From: Polytrichum commune
Lineage: Eukaryota; Streptophyta; Polytrichopsida; Polytrichales; Polytrichaceae
Direction of reading: 5' to 3'
DNA length: 64,000 nucleotides
Assembly: GCA_950295325.1 (NCBI GenBank)
Contig: OX485805.1
Location: forward strand, 34,955,501 to 35,019,500
In this document: positions 12,144 to 23,762 of the stretch, in pieces
How the letters are laid out: each line of letters starts with the position of its first letter
Position numbering within the stretch: the stretch's first letter is position 1
Notes under the pieces: generated by a model
Databases searched by the model: none
What the model saw: the letters and a program-made list of their open reading frames with translations, nothing else
What the model was told of the DNA's origin: nothing
Program-made: the position numbers and the translations under genes

Positions 12144-12218
12144 GAATATCGCAGGCTTTCGAACAAGAGAGATCTTTGAACAATCCTTCCTGCTGCGCTC
12201 TGTAGTTTCATCACAACA

Positions 12219-13346
12219 ATGGAAGCCGCAGGGGGGAAACTCCGGTATAGTGATTCCCACGAGCTGCAGTCATCCTTCGAAGAAGACAAGGACGACTCTG
12301 TCGCGGTAAAGGAAGCATCCGGAAGAACATGGACGCAATTGTTAGCCACCCAAGTGGGAGACGTCAAGGTGTTTGGCCTCGCATTCGGCTACTGTCTGTC
12401 TGCCTCTCTCCTTTCGATCATTAACAAATGGGCCATCATGGAGTTCCCCTACCCCGGATCCCTCACGGCGCTCCAGTACTTCACGGCTGCGTTCGGGGTG
12501 TTGATTCTCGGAGCATTTGGCATTCTTGACCACGATGCACTCTCGCTCCATACAATGTGGAAGTTTCTTCCCGCAGCGATCTGCTACTACATGAGTTTGT
12601 TCACGAACTCCGAACTTCTTCTCCACGCAAACGTGGACACGTTCATCGTCTTCCGCTCTGCTGTACCAATTTTTGTTGCGATTGGCGAAACTGTATATCT
12701 AAAACAGCCATGGCCGTCGAAGAAGACGTGGTTCGCACTCGGTGTGATCCTCGGCGGCTCCATTCTCTATGTCCTCACCGACTCGCAGTTCACCACAAAC
12801 GCATACATGTGGGCATTTCTCTATGTAGCGAGCATGTCGATCGACTTTGTCTACGTTAAACACATTGTCATGACGGTCGGGTTGAACACCTGGGGTTTGG
12901 TTTTATACAATAATCTCGAAGCGCTTCTTATGTTTCCATTAGAGCTTTTAGTGATGGGAGAAGGCTCACAAATCCACCGCGAAACCGGCGACGCTTCCTT
13001 GGATTGGTTTTCTTTGAAGATGTGGTTACCGGTTGCGCTCTCTTGCGCTTTCGGTCTCGCAATCTCCTTCTTCGGAATGTCGTGCCGACGTGCAATCTCA
13101 GCGACAGGGTTTACTGTTTTGGGAGTGGTGAACAAGCTTCTCACTGTGGTGATCAACCTCGTGATTTGGACCAAGCATGCTTCCGCCGCGGGAACTTTAG
13201 GGCTTCTCATTTGCATTTTCGGGGGAGTTTATTACCAGCAATCTACGTCGAAGCCTAAGGCTGTCGCCGCTCCAGTACCGCCACCGACCGACGCGGATGA
13301 AGAAGAAGGATTGCTTTTGGATGAACATGCTAAAGCTGACAAGTAA
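12219..13346 (+). CDS. GONST: GONST3/GONST4-type GDP-sugar transporter
   Basis: Encodes a 375-residue multi-membrane antiporter of the plant GDP-sugar transporter clade of the nucleotide-sugar transporter family (drug/metabolite transporter superfamily). It would exchange cytosolic GDP-sugar for Golgi GMP and so feed glycosylation or cell-wall synthesis. Residues 50-345 hold about ten hydrophobic segments. Recognisable blocks are ANVDTFIVFRSAVP (about 137-150), YNNLEALLMFPLELL (about 230-244), SCRRAISATGFTVLG (about 288-302) and GVVNK (302-306), the position of the GDP-binding GALNK motif. Blocks at 137-244 read like Arabidopsis GONST3/GGLT1 and GONST4/GFT1, so the substrate may be GDP-L-galactose or GDP-L-fucose; I cannot decide which. 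The acidic N- and C-terminal tails are cytosolic by analogy. The coding region is a single exon, and a 5'UTR intron probably ends at 12143. The start is the first ATG after that acceptor. Confidence 0.93.
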   Translation: MEAAGGKLRYSDSHELQSSFEEDKDDSVAVKEASGRTWTQLLATQVGDVKVFGLAFGYCLSASLLSIINKWAIMEFPYPGSLTALQYFTAAFGVLILGAFGILDHDALSLHTMWKFLPAAICYYMSLFTNSELLLHANVDTFIVFRSAVPIFVAIGETVYLKQPWPSKKTWFALGVILGGSILYVLTDSQFTTNAYMWAFLYVASMSIDFVYVKHIVMTVGLNTWGLVLYNNLEALLMFPLELLVMGEGSQIHRETGDASLDWFSLKMWLPVALSCAFGLAISFFGMSCRRAISATGFTVLGVVNKLLTVVINLVIWTKHASAAGTLGLLICIFGGVYYQQSTSKPKAVAAPVPPPTDADEEEGLLLDEHAKADK

Positions 13347-14834
13347 ACGTGCTACCTAATGACAGAAGATCACAAAATTCCTCCCAATTTTTTGGCAATG
13401 CAAGGCCTTTTTCAATATTTTATGTAATGGCATCATCAGGATTACAGATACTTGCAATTCAGCCCGCCAAGGTATCAGAGTTAACCCCAGGAGCGGTTGA
13501 AGGAAAAGCTTTGCTTTTCAGAGTACGTCCGCTTCTGTGGCTCTCCCTGTTAATTGATATTGACAAAGACCTTCATTGATTCAATGCAAAAGAGACTCAT
13601 GATGATGATGATGATGATGATGATTAGGAGGTGGCAGAAAAATAAAAGGAACGATATAGACGCGGGATGGGATGAACCACACAACCAGGTTGGTAGCAAA
13701 CATTTTTACTCTAATACATTTTGTTTCTTCTATAGCTTATACGAACAAACAAAACCGTTGCATGGTTTCCTTCTTATCCCCTCTATTTGGTATGGGGTGT
13801 AATTAATAGCAGAAGAGGAAACAGTAGACAAGGCTGCGATATTCTCTTTGAATTATTATTTGGTTCTCAGATGGCTATATATTTCAGCTTCGTTCTGCAC
13901 ATTGATTCGTTTGATGGAAGATCATATGAAGTAGTAAAAATTAGTTCAGTAGAGTTTCTAGTGTAGTTGATGGAAAGGCCCCAAATTGGGGTACAATAAA
14001 GCCTTATTTTTCCCATGGGTTGGCGTTCTGTCTCAACGAAATGATTTGGTTCCAAGTGTGCAGTCAATTGTTCCGAGTAGGATACAGAGGATAATCAGTC
14101 AGTGTTGTGGTTTTTTGGCCTTCAATTTCTCATGCTATTTGGAAGGTGTAAGTAGCATTTATGAGTATGGTATTAGTTGAAGCATAAATACAGGAGCTTT
14201 AGTTGTGGGATTACCAGAAGAGTATTGGGTTTAGGGTTTGGATTGATTGATATAGGTTACTTGCAATTACGTCGCAACTTCTAATTTTGGACACGTTTTC
14301 AGATTAGTGTCACATTATGATGCTGCGACCTCATGTCTCAGAATTGTAAGTTCACTTAAAACCACAACATCCACTGCTCGCACAGACCAGATTCAGCAAA
14401 GCATGTGTATGCAAGAAGTCAAATATGGAACAAAACAAACAGAATAGAAAGGTAATGATGAACACAAATGCTCATCAGTAGACCCTGGCACCACAATTTA
14501 TTGAGCCGATCTACAAATGTTATTCTCAAAACTCAAGGGAGCATGCATTTCAGATGTTATGCACAGGCTGGATACTCTCTTCGTGGCATTTTCTTATACA
14601 CTTCAGCAAATGCAAGGTTAATATGTGCTGAATAACCATGGTACAATTGTTTTTGTGGGAAGTCCTCTGTATCCTCTCTCTAGCCCTGCAACCTGTTCAG
14701 AACTTCTGGTCTAACAAAATCGAAGTGCTCTGCCTAAGAGGTATTTGAGTTGGGAAAGTGGGAAATCAGAGAAACGAAATGGGAATGAATGATACAATGA
14801 ATTGCCAAATGTGGCAGATGGTATGTATAGTGGC
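13347..14834. other. 3' flank between two convergent genes
   Basis: Contains the presumed 3'UTRs of the transporter (+) and of the M20 peptidase (-). A (GAT)8-type run lies at about 13599-13624. No further gene is recognised. Confidence 0.5.
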
Positions 14835-16953
14835 TCAACTGGAGATTGTACTTTCAATAAGTCCAGGAAAACTTGAAAATGACCTTATGATAGATTCGTA
14901 CACTTGGATGCCCTTGAGGTAGTCTCTTGCATTCACAAACTGCGAGTGGAAAAACTTAATATTAGATCACATCTGCTAACATGTTTTGAACAAGCCAATG
15001 TCTTATATATATATATATAAAATAATGCACAAACAAGAGTATCATGAAAATATATTAGTCTCTGTCAAATTCAAAGTTGATTCCCTATGATATGCTTAAA
15101 CAATCCCTCCATATCTTATGACTGGGAGTTTCAGTATCGAGCCTCACCTCATTATGTTCATGTATCAAAATTGGAGTGTTTGACATTGGTGAAAATCCAA
15201 AAGCAGGAATTCCTGCTGCTCGAATGAACCGTGCATCTGTAGGTGACGGATGAATTTCAGGAGGGCTAAGCTTGCCATCTGTCTTGGCTACAGCATGCTC
15301 AAATAGATGCCACCAAGGATTTGACGAATCAAGTGGAGTAACTAAAGCTTGTGCATATGTATCTCCTCTTTGTTCAAACTGCACAACAATGCAAGTTAAC
15401 AGTTTCCATCACCCCATGCTCGCAAGTGTGATTTCTATTGCTGTATCTGCACTAAATCCTTGACAGAAGGTGACCTACATTCAAAGTACTGAAAGATCAC
15501 AGCCCAGGCAAGATAGGTACTCACCTTATATGTTAAGTTTCGATAGGCAGGTGCCCATTCTTCAGCTATTCGTCTCTCCAGACTGTGTGTGTCTGCAAAT
15601 GGTGGTATCCTAATATCAAATCCTGCTTCCGCCTCTGATGGCTGCATATTCATAAAATACCCCTGTTTTACCAAACATTCATGAATTAGTCTTAAGCTGG
15701 TGTTCGTTTGTTATTTCAGAATCCATTATCATTGAGAACATGAATCTTCAGCCTGGTATCAACTTGTCCACAGCGTCCATAGTATTATGCTCACTATAAC
15801 CCGCAACCACAGTGTTATATTTGTAGCTTGAATTGCATTATTTACACGGTAGATGTAAGCACTGAAGTAGTCTGCCCATAGATTCCCACTAGAATGACAA
15901 CATTCTTCAAAAGGTTATCTGGAATGAATTCAGAGGAATATACCATTGGAGTTGCAGAACCGGCCTTTAAAAACAGAGTGTTAACCGATATAATTTCTCC
16001 CTCCACCTTGATTCCAGCCTTCAATAAATCAAACTGTGCAGCTCTAAACCGTGAGATAACCTCCATACTCTTCTGAAGATTCTCTATTGCACTATTATCG
16101 TAAAGTTTTGAACCATGACCAGGCTCCCCTAATGCTCTTATTACTAACCACCAAGAAGATCTTTCACCATGGAAAATCCTATACTCACTATGTTCACTTG
16201 GTTCTCCCTCGTCCAAAGCTACTCCTACATTCAAGCTTTGAAATTCTGGCGAAGAAACCAATCGTCCAAAGCCATCTCCTCCTCCAATTTCTTCATCTGG
16301 AACGAAGGTAATATGTATACTTCTTAATGGTGAGAAACCCTCACTACGGAGATTTCGAATTGCCTCTAAGTACTGCATACCAGTGCACTTCATATCCTGC
16401 ACATACAGAGAAAAGAGCCATTCAAAATCTGCAAGTACTCCTATAAAAATATACTTGCACACCAGTATCCCACTTGACAGTGATGTACCTCAGAAAATAA
16501 GAAAGACTGATCAAACTACATAATCAATCCAAGCACTGTAAACCCTAACATATATTCATTTCAATGTTGACTTTAAATTATTCAATCAGAAGAGCAGGAG
16601 GAATAATGATGAACTTGTTCCAGGAAGTACCTGTGCACCCCTGGCAAAAATATCACCATCATCGTTCATGAATGCTACAAAAGGATCATGTTTCCACTTT
16701 TCCTTGTCAACAGTCTTGACATCCATATGCGAATTGAGTAAAATGGACTGCAGAAAAGGATGTTCCCCCTTCCATGTCATCAGGACAATAGGCTTCTTCT
16801 TCACAAACTCCAGAGTCTGTGCTTCAAGCCCGATAGAATAGGCTTGAGTCAGTAAATATCGAACAGCTGGGTTGTAGTCTGGGTCCGGGTGTCCAGTTGG
16901 AATCCTCAAATACTCACGAAACCTTTCAACAGCCTCTTCATCACTTGTGATCC
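14835..16953 (-). CDS. Aminoacylase-1-like M20 metallopeptidase, 5' exon not found
   Basis: A zinc amidohydrolase of peptidase family M20A that would release free amino acids from N-acyl-L-amino acids. Five exons are supported by GT-AG sites and keep phase: 16631-16953, 15944-16396, 15525-15662, 15148-15378, 14835-14939. Metal and catalytic blocks are visible in order: LLNSHMDV (His and catalytic Asp), ARGAQDMKC (metal Asp), PDEEIGGGDG (Glu pair), DEGEP, GEPGHGSK, and HEHNE (last His) split by the final intron and followed by FVNARDYLKGIQVYESII. The dimerisation domain carries MNMQPSEAEAGFDIRIPP. The five exons give about 416 residues, close to the 430-440 of plant homologues. What is missing is the N-terminal exon (expected to carry a signal peptide), which must end in phase 1 before the acceptor CATCTGCAG at 16954. 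I could not place it in 16954-18350. Confidence 0.92.
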
Positions 16954-18373
16954 CTGCAGATGCAGACGAGTGTTGACCAAGGTAAATTTCTGTCTCCCAG
17001 AAAATCCTCAACTTCTCTTGTTTCTAGACCTGGAATGATCTACCAAGGTGTATCACTCAATGGTGTAGCCACTGCTTGGTAAAGAATGGAGACGCTTCAC
17101 ATTGACATGTCCCACATTAGGACCAGGAAATATCAAGCTAGAGTATCTGCACAACCAGCGCCTAGCTCATTATTAAATATTGACCAAAGCAGAAAAGGGT
17201 TTATGCATTGCAGGTGCTACTTCTATTCTTGATGCCAAAATATTCTGGGCCTCACCTTAAAAGTTATTTGCACATGATGTGATGAGAATAACTCTCACAG
17301 GAAACGATTTGTATCAAACAGCTGTAAAACTTAAAAACAATAACAAAATTACTTTGGAATATTTCTACTACCTGCTTTTCAAGTATTAAAGGCCATCTAG
17401 TAACAATCCTAGCATCTTCTCAGTTGCACCACTGAAAGATGCCCGTAGGTGATTCAGTTCATAGGAGAAATTTTTAGTCACCTATATTTGTGAAACCAAC
17501 TAGGTCTGCTTGAACCTCAAAGAATTACTAAGGTATTGACTGAGTTGAGAGCTACTGACTTGGATGAATACCACCCAATCCTTTTGAATCATGTCAAGAA
17601 ATTGGAAGTCATACATGCATCTTGCAGTTCTGATAGAGCAATTAGTGGAGGTAGTCTTGAAGGAACACATGTATAGCTTGAGGAAGATAAAATTGACGGA
17701 AATTTAATCACCAACTTCCAAATTCGTCACAATCTAGAAGATTAGTTGAATGACCATGATTGAACGAAGCATCTCCTCAATAAAGAGAAAAGTAATTCAC
17801 TCACTCATCTGGATCACGATCTCTCAATCTCTAGCTTCAGGAAGCAGGACATGGAGGCATTAGAGCAACAAGGTGGTGGACTCTACAGTCAAAAGATACT
17901 GCTATCGTTGTTGCGGCGATCTGTAGAAAGAGACCCAAAATTAGACAGACCTACTTAATTGTGTAAAACAATTTGCACATTTTCTGCTGTGGAAATCTAA
18001 AGAGCATGAACCCATAGAGTTTCAACAGGCCCTTGAGGGTCGTACCCTGCATGGAATTGGTCTTGAGGAAACAGCAGAGGTCAGAGAACTGCTGATCTCT
18101 TCCAGATCCTGGCCCTGGCAAAAAATTCACATCCAGAGACAGAAATCCCACTAATCTGTTAGTTCACATTCCTCTGCAAGCAAAGAATCCTAAACCATCC
18201 ACAACCCTGCACAACTAACTTATTTTTCATTTCAACAAACACCCAAAGCATTATTCCGTTCTGAGTTCCGATATACAGTACCAAGTGGGCGATCAGAGAT
18301 GATGGGTGATGACATAGAGAATTCTTCTGGACGGCAAAACTGCAAGAGGCTATAACATTCTTGAGTAGCCTAT
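16954..18373. other. First intron or upstream region of the M20 gene
   Basis: Should contain the missing first exon and promoter of the peptidase gene. No hydrophobic signal-peptide frame starting with ATG and ending in a phase-1 donor stood out. Confidence 0.4.
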
Positions 18374-19180
18374 TTAGGGTCTAATGCAAATGGAATAATT
18401 CTTAGGCAATCCAGATAACCTAAGAATGATTCCATTGGGGACGCACATCTTCAATTGAATCTTTGTAGATGGAAGAAGGCATTGTTTCTGTCCGAAGATA
18501 GGCATCAACAATGAGGTGACTGGACTAATGAGAGCTAAATGCCACTTGACTATGCTCGGCAACATTCATGCTTGTCCTCAACGACCTTGACTCTTGAAAA
18601 TTATTTCTGGAAGCTAGAATAAAAAAAGAGCGCCCTTACACATGCTTAAGAATGCGAAGTTATAAAAAGTAGGTGGCAGAAATTTGAAAGAACAAAATGG
18701 GAATGGTTGGGATTTACCACGCTTCATCTTCTTCACCCTCTTGGCTGAGGAGGGTTTAAGAGCTCCGGAGAAGGCCAAACCTTCCACCTTGATGAGTTTC
18801 ACCTTCTCCACAACTTTCTCCTGCCACTTCATCTTCTCGTCCTCAGCGGTGCGAGTGCAGTCATACCCAATGTGACGCTCCATGCCATCGACACGCCCAT
18901 CGATGATGGAAGCACAAGCGTTGCACGTGACTAAGAACCTCCGGGTACGTTCATTGCGTTCACCGTAAGTGGAGAAAAGCTCCCAGACATCTGCTTTCGG
19001 TCGACCACCTCGCTTGGCCTTCTTCTTCTTCTCATCTGTTCCCGGTGTCTCTCCCCCCACAGCTGGCCCTCCTGAGAGCACATCGTCATCTCGCTCTCCC
19101 TCCATCTTCACTGAGTCTTCCCTCATCTCCGAGTCGCTCCCATGCCCCCCCGTGTCGTCCGGGGACAAGTGGGAATCCAT
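18374..19180 (-). CDS. Small BED-type zinc-finger protein
   Basis: The first ATG of the frame is at 19180. Codons further upstream (19181-19273) lack ATG and are treated as leader. The exon 18718-19180 encodes about 154 residues: an acidic region (SDSEMRED, ERDDD), a basic KKKKAKRGGRPK stretch (possible nuclear localisation), then DVWELFSTYG...CNACASIIDG..DGMERHIGYDC. That matches the BED finger spacing C-x2-C-x(n)-H-x4-C with the leading aromatic W and F. A KKMKRG tail ends at donor GTAAATCC. A possible second exon 18374-18519 (acceptor TTAGTCCAG, phase-compatible) adds 48 residues of no known family. The alternative is read-through to a stop at 18614-18616. BED fingers bind DNA and occur in hAT transposases and their domesticated descendants, but no transposase or hAT dimerisation domain is visible. 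It is either a lone-domain gene or a remnant. Confidence 0.6.
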
Positions 19181-19195
19181 CCCAAATAGTGAGAG

Positions 19196-20075
19196 ATCCA
19201 GTGTGCTTGCAATTGAATGCAAATCTGTGCAATCGAGCTTTCTTTGTGCAATCCGCCAATTGCTCTCCTCCAACTCAGCTTATCCCATCCATGTCACTCA
19301 CTTCCACCACATATGCGACATAGTACTACAGAAATTTGCTGAGTAGCAGGAAGATCACGGAGGCCGTGGACATCCACTATGCCTTGAATAAATTTTCACA
19401 TGTGCCGCACGAATCCAGTGTGCTTGCAATTGAATGTCAAGTTGTGGTATCGAGCTTCCTTTGTGCAGTCCGCCAATTGCTCTCAGCTTATCCCATCCAT
19501 GGAACTTATTTCCACCACATATGACATAGTACTGAAGAAATATACCACGTAGCAGGAAGATTACAGAGGCCGTTAACATGTACTACGCCTTAAAATGAAT
19601 TTCAAATATCGTGCACAAATCCAGGGTGCTTGCAATTAAATGTCAATTTGTAATATCTAGCTTCCAGTGTGCAATCCGCCAATTGCTCTCCTACTCCTCA
19701 GCTTAACCCATCCATGGAACTTACTTCCCCCACATATGCGACATATTTCTCTTCAAAGGCAGGAGGCCACAAATAGTGCACTGAATAAATTCGCTCAAGT
19801 AGCAGGAGGATTACAGAGGCCGTGGACATCCACTATGCCTTGAATAAATCTTCACATCTGCCGCACGAATCCAGTGTGATTGTCATTGTATGTCAAAATG
19901 CGGTATCGAGCTTCCTTTGTGCAATCCGCCAATTGCTCTCCTCCTACTCAGCTTATCCCATTCATGAAACTTACTTCCACCACATATACGACATAGTTTT
20001 CTTCAAAGGCAGGAGGCCAGAAAAGGTGCACTGCACGGATATTCTTAAGTAGCAGGAAGATTACAGAGGCGGTGG
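19196..20075 (-). repeat. Four-copy tandem array of the BED gene leader
   Basis: Units of roughly 205-250 bp begin at the phrase 'atccagtgtgcttgcaatt', near 19196, 19415, 19619 and 19870. Each carries 'caatccgccaattgctctc', 'cagcttatcccatccatg', 'ccaccacatatgcgacata' and 'gtagcaggaagattacagagg'. The unit nearest the gene is its transcribed leader. Units 3 and 4 carry an extra 'ttcttcaaaggcaggaggcca' block. In the upstream copies the frame corresponding to the leader is broken by stops. The array could supply alternative promoters or first exons. Confidence 0.85.
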
Positions 20076-21729
20076 ACATGTCTTGAGCTGCATTGCGTTT
20101 GCTCCAAGTCCTTTTAATGATGTTTCGCATTCAGGATGATTGCCCCAAACTGCCAGCTCCCAATCATCGCAGGCTCGGAGGCACCGAGTCCTGACACATG
20201 ATGAACTCATGATCCCGAGCAAGATAGGAATCACCTCCCAGTTTACTGGCACTCAAGAGACTAATAGAACACTAGAAATCTTCGGAGCAAAGCCATAAAC
20301 ACTGCTGGCTTTCAATTATTTCAGGCTCCTCCATCTTCTCCTACAAATACCCTCCCATATGACAGAGCTTGCTTTTCACCATTTATAATGTCACACTGAG
20401 CTTCGAAGTTAACCTCTCACTCAATTCATCATCCGAACAAGGAGATGCAAACCCCCCCCCCAAAAAAAAAAAAAAAAACACAAAGTCCTCACGGTGCAGA
20501 TTGAGCAAGCTTCATATGTCCGCTCCAGTAAACCCTCCGAATGCAATTAATGGCTGAGAGCAGAGAAGACATGGCGATCAATTGGACGCAATTTGGAACA
20601 GTAATAAGGCCTATTTTGACATGAAGAGCTAAGATGCCCCCGCTGCGAAATTGAGAGAGCCTGCTTCACGAAAACAGAAACGATCGAACAGGAGCTTGTA
20701 AGTTCGCAACAACGATGGAGCGCCAAACCCTAATCCCTAAACATTGAAATCATTCTTGCCCACGTCAGATCCACGTAGGACTGATGCCGATGTGGCATTG
20801 GAGTGGATGGTGCCAGGTGGTACCTTCGTTCTGATGCCTCACTTTGGACAGCTTCGTGACAAACTAGGTACCTGAATCTCTCAGTATATTCACAACCAAA
20901 AGCCCAAACGTAAGGTAGATGGGCCTTAAATGGTTACGTTTTTTGACTACACGGATTATCCCAATCAGTGTGTGTTACTATTGGGAGTTACAAAATGCTA
21001 TAATTAGTTAATGAGGATGTAATACTTTTACCAAGCAAAGTCATTTATGTTTTATAACGTCCGAACAACTTATTTTTATTAGTAGAAATTGAACTCCTAA
21101 GTAAGATGCACATTGCATAACTTTGAATAGCAACACATACTATTTGGGGTCATTAGTGTAATCCACTTCTCATAGGATATGAAACGTGTCATTCGTACGA
21201 GATGATTAGCACATCCTAATCGTGGCTCTTGCCATTGTCTTCATGGTTTTTGAAGTTGATATGCATCTCTTATTCATCGTCAAAGTGAAGTCTCTTGTGC
21301 TCATTAAACAATCCCCTCCATTAGGTTGACTATTTGAGCTTAGAATGATTCTCATATTTTGAGCATGCAGTCCAATCTCTTTTAAGCACATGTTTTTTTT
21401 TACACAACTAACTACAGTTAACTAAACGTATATAGACATGACATTGTTGGGCATTAGTATTCTCAAGGAGGATCTTCCTCTGGCATACTAAACTCTGAAC
21501 ACGTGACAACTATAAAACATTGCTAAAAATATCACATTAAGCAACTTGTGAAGTTTCCAAATAGAAACTGACACTAAACAGGGCCGATCGGTTTAGTTGC
21601 GCACAGTGTCTTGCAAGTTTTTCGAAGCTGTACATTGATTCCTGCGCTTTTCATGCACCTGTTGGAAAACCTCAAACCTTCATGACGAAACAAATTTCAC
21701 ATGCTAGTAACCGCATTACGCATACTGAT
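20076..21729. other. Upstream region with telobox, then repeats
   Basis: AAACCCTAA at 20725-20733 is a telobox, common near transcription starts of plant genes, and the surrounding 20560-20760 is leader-like. This may be the true promoter of the BED gene. A C9/A16 run sits at about 20451-20478. About 21230-21395 is a family L repeat (minus). The rest is unassigned. Confidence 0.4.
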
Positions 21730-21958
21730 CAATGATCGGGGAGAACCAGCAGTTAGTTACAGATGAACCGGTTGAGTTTGAGAAATAACTGGTTGAAGTT
21801 GGAGACTTCAGGAGGATTACCGATCACTTTAGAGGAATCTATGGAATATACCTCTGATTAATATAGAAAAACCGAAGGATGTTGTCAACATGTAACCGGT
21901 TGGATTTGCAAACACTAGGATCTCAACCGATTATGCCAAAAAATCTCCTCGATCACTG
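21730..21958 (+). mobile_element. Family B hAT-like MITE, left arm of an inverted pair
   Basis: Runs from CAATGATCGGGGAGAACC to ATCTCCTCGATCACTG. Flanks ATACTGAT (21722-21729) and ATACCGAT (21959-21966) are an 8-bp duplication with one transition. It is a complete copy, facing the one at 22087-22316. Confidence 0.85.
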
Positions 21959-22086
21959 ATACCGATCCTGCCTTCAATCTTTCAACACTGCTCAATCGAA
22001 TGACTTCAAAAGCATGTCGAACTCTCTGTACAAGGAGTAGAATTGAATGTCTGGAACAGATGTATGGATTGATGACACTCATGGCC

Positions 22087-22316
22087 TCGTGTCCGGAGAG
22101 ATTTTTGGGCACAATCGGTCCAAATCCAAGTGTTTCCAAGTCCTACTGGTTACACATTGTTGTGATCTTTCCGGTTTTTCTTTACTGATTTGAGGTATAT
22201 TCCACAGATTCCTCTACAATGATCGGTGATTTCCCTGAAGTCTTGAACTTCGACTGGTTATTTCTCAAACTCAACTGGTTCATCTGTAACTAGCGCTCGG
22301 TTCTCCCCATTCATTG
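22087..22316 (-). mobile_element. Family B hAT-like MITE, right arm of an inverted pair
   Basis: Runs from TCGTGTCCGGAGAGATTTTT to TTCTCCCCATTCATTG, i.e. family B in reverse. It shares 'gattcctctacaatgatcgg' and 'ctggttatttctcaaactca' (as complement) with the left arm 128 bp away. The TSD is unclear (TCATGGCC versus CATGAGCC). Confidence 0.8.
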
Positions 22317-22585
22317 CATGAGCCTCGGATTTGCTTAGAGTTTGCACTCTCTGCGTATTGGAAAATTGTATTTTGAAAAATCTCAAAAATTACTATGGGA
22401 AAATTTGATTTTGCCTTTAAATTCGGGATTGTCGACTCTAAAATAGAAATAGTAATGATAATCCTTTAAATAGCTGATGTGGTGAAGGTACTACGGTGTG
22501 ATATAGGACATGATTTTGTCATCCTTTAGGGAAATGACTGGATCATAAATGTTAGTGTGTAATTAGTTGAGGGAATTGACATAGA

Positions 22586-22688
22586 GTCTCTTTGGAAACA
22601 TCTGATAAGATTGGAACAATATAGAGAATATTAGCATGGCCCTTGTGCAAAAATGACATGCACACATCAAAAAATAGGTCAATTTTTT
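22586..22688 (+). pseudogene. U6 snRNA pseudogene
   Basis: Aligns along the whole U6 spliceosomal RNA: GTCTCTTTGG at the 5' stem, CATCTGATAAGATTGGAAC, TTAGCATGGCCCTTGTGC, AATGACATGCACACATC, and a T-rich end. The AGC triad is intact, but the ACAGAGA box reads ATAGAGA. Most differences from canonical plant U6 are C-to-T or G-to-A, as in methylated silent DNA. I find no upstream sequence element (TCCCACATCG) and no TATA box at the expected -25, so it is probably not expressed. Confidence 0.88.
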
Positions 22689-22797
22689 AATTTTTTCCCA
22701 CTCAAGTTGTAAGATCAAGTCCTAGATGTGAGCTACACATTCTTCATGCACACAGGTGTCTTGGAAAGATGAAGCATTCTCACCTTATGAGTCTTTA

Positions 22798-23300
22798 CTA
22801 CACTAAATATTGTGTGTAGTGTCATTAACAGTAAATGTGAACCTAACACTACTTTGTCATTCTTTATTTAGGATTTTGGGCATTTTAAATTTACAATGTG
22901 GCAATTACTGCCACTTACTAAGGGATTTTTCATCCAAAATTTCAATCATCCATGACAATACTTTGTTACGTAAATGTTCGGATGCAGGATATACCAAACT
23001 TTGTAAGTATTTCACAATGGAAATGTAAGTTGGGATGACACTACTCGTAAACCTATGCATAAGAGACTTTGCATGACATGTTCAAACAATAAACTATGAA
23101 CCATGGTTAAGTACGCATCCCGGTTACATGCGTATTAGTCTCTCTTACCCTATTTTGAGACATATGTTAGGTTACACTAATGGTCAACAACTTCATCATT
23201 AGTGTCACCTCATGACACTTGGTGTTCAAGTGTGCTTTCTAATATCTTGGCATGGGTATGTTCAATAATGTTATGAGATGTGTGTATATGTTACAATGAT
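22798..23300 (-). mobile_element. Family D CACTA-like fragment
   Basis: Begins with CTACACTAAATA and shares 'gtcacctcatgacacttgg', 'aatatcttggcatg.gtatg' and 'cacttactaagg.attttt' with the copies at 2872 and 53685. The orientation of the inner part is opposite to 2872. The right end is not defined. Confidence 0.5.
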
Positions 23301-23762
23301 CTACAAGTTGACTAAAATGTATACAGTAATCTCCCGCTTAAGTACGAGCATCTCTAATTTCAACTTTTCAGCGATTTCAGTCACCTCCACAAGCCTCGAT
23401 TCATGTACTTTCAAACTCGTCAACGCCTGTCATAGGCACTCAGCTCATGTACTGAATCGTATTTCAAACTGCACCAATTCTTCAGAAAGTCATTTGCAAA
23501 CTTATCTTCAATCATTTAGAAACTCTATGCTTGCTGCAGTTGCATTGATTTTTAGGGAGAAGCTTTGAAAAATTCTGCAATACTTGATGGACTTTGGGTA
23601 GTCTAAAATTTGATGGAAAGAAACTAAACTGATGGACATGAAAGATGCAACAACAACGGCATGAGCTGTGGCTTCAAAAGTCGACAGCATATCAAATGTT
23701 ATCATTTTAGCAAAAATCAGTTGTCTTAGCATTCCAATTGAGTACACTTGTTGTATCACTAA

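Noticed and set aside
12342-13258. Several frames within the transporter gene
   Set aside because: Shadows of the 375-codon GDP-sugar transporter in other frames.
18374-18565. Second exon of the BED gene starting with the LPSIVKWHLAL frame
   Set aside because: That start gives no acceptor in phase with donor 18717. Only the shorter version from 18519 fits, and it is listed as tentative.
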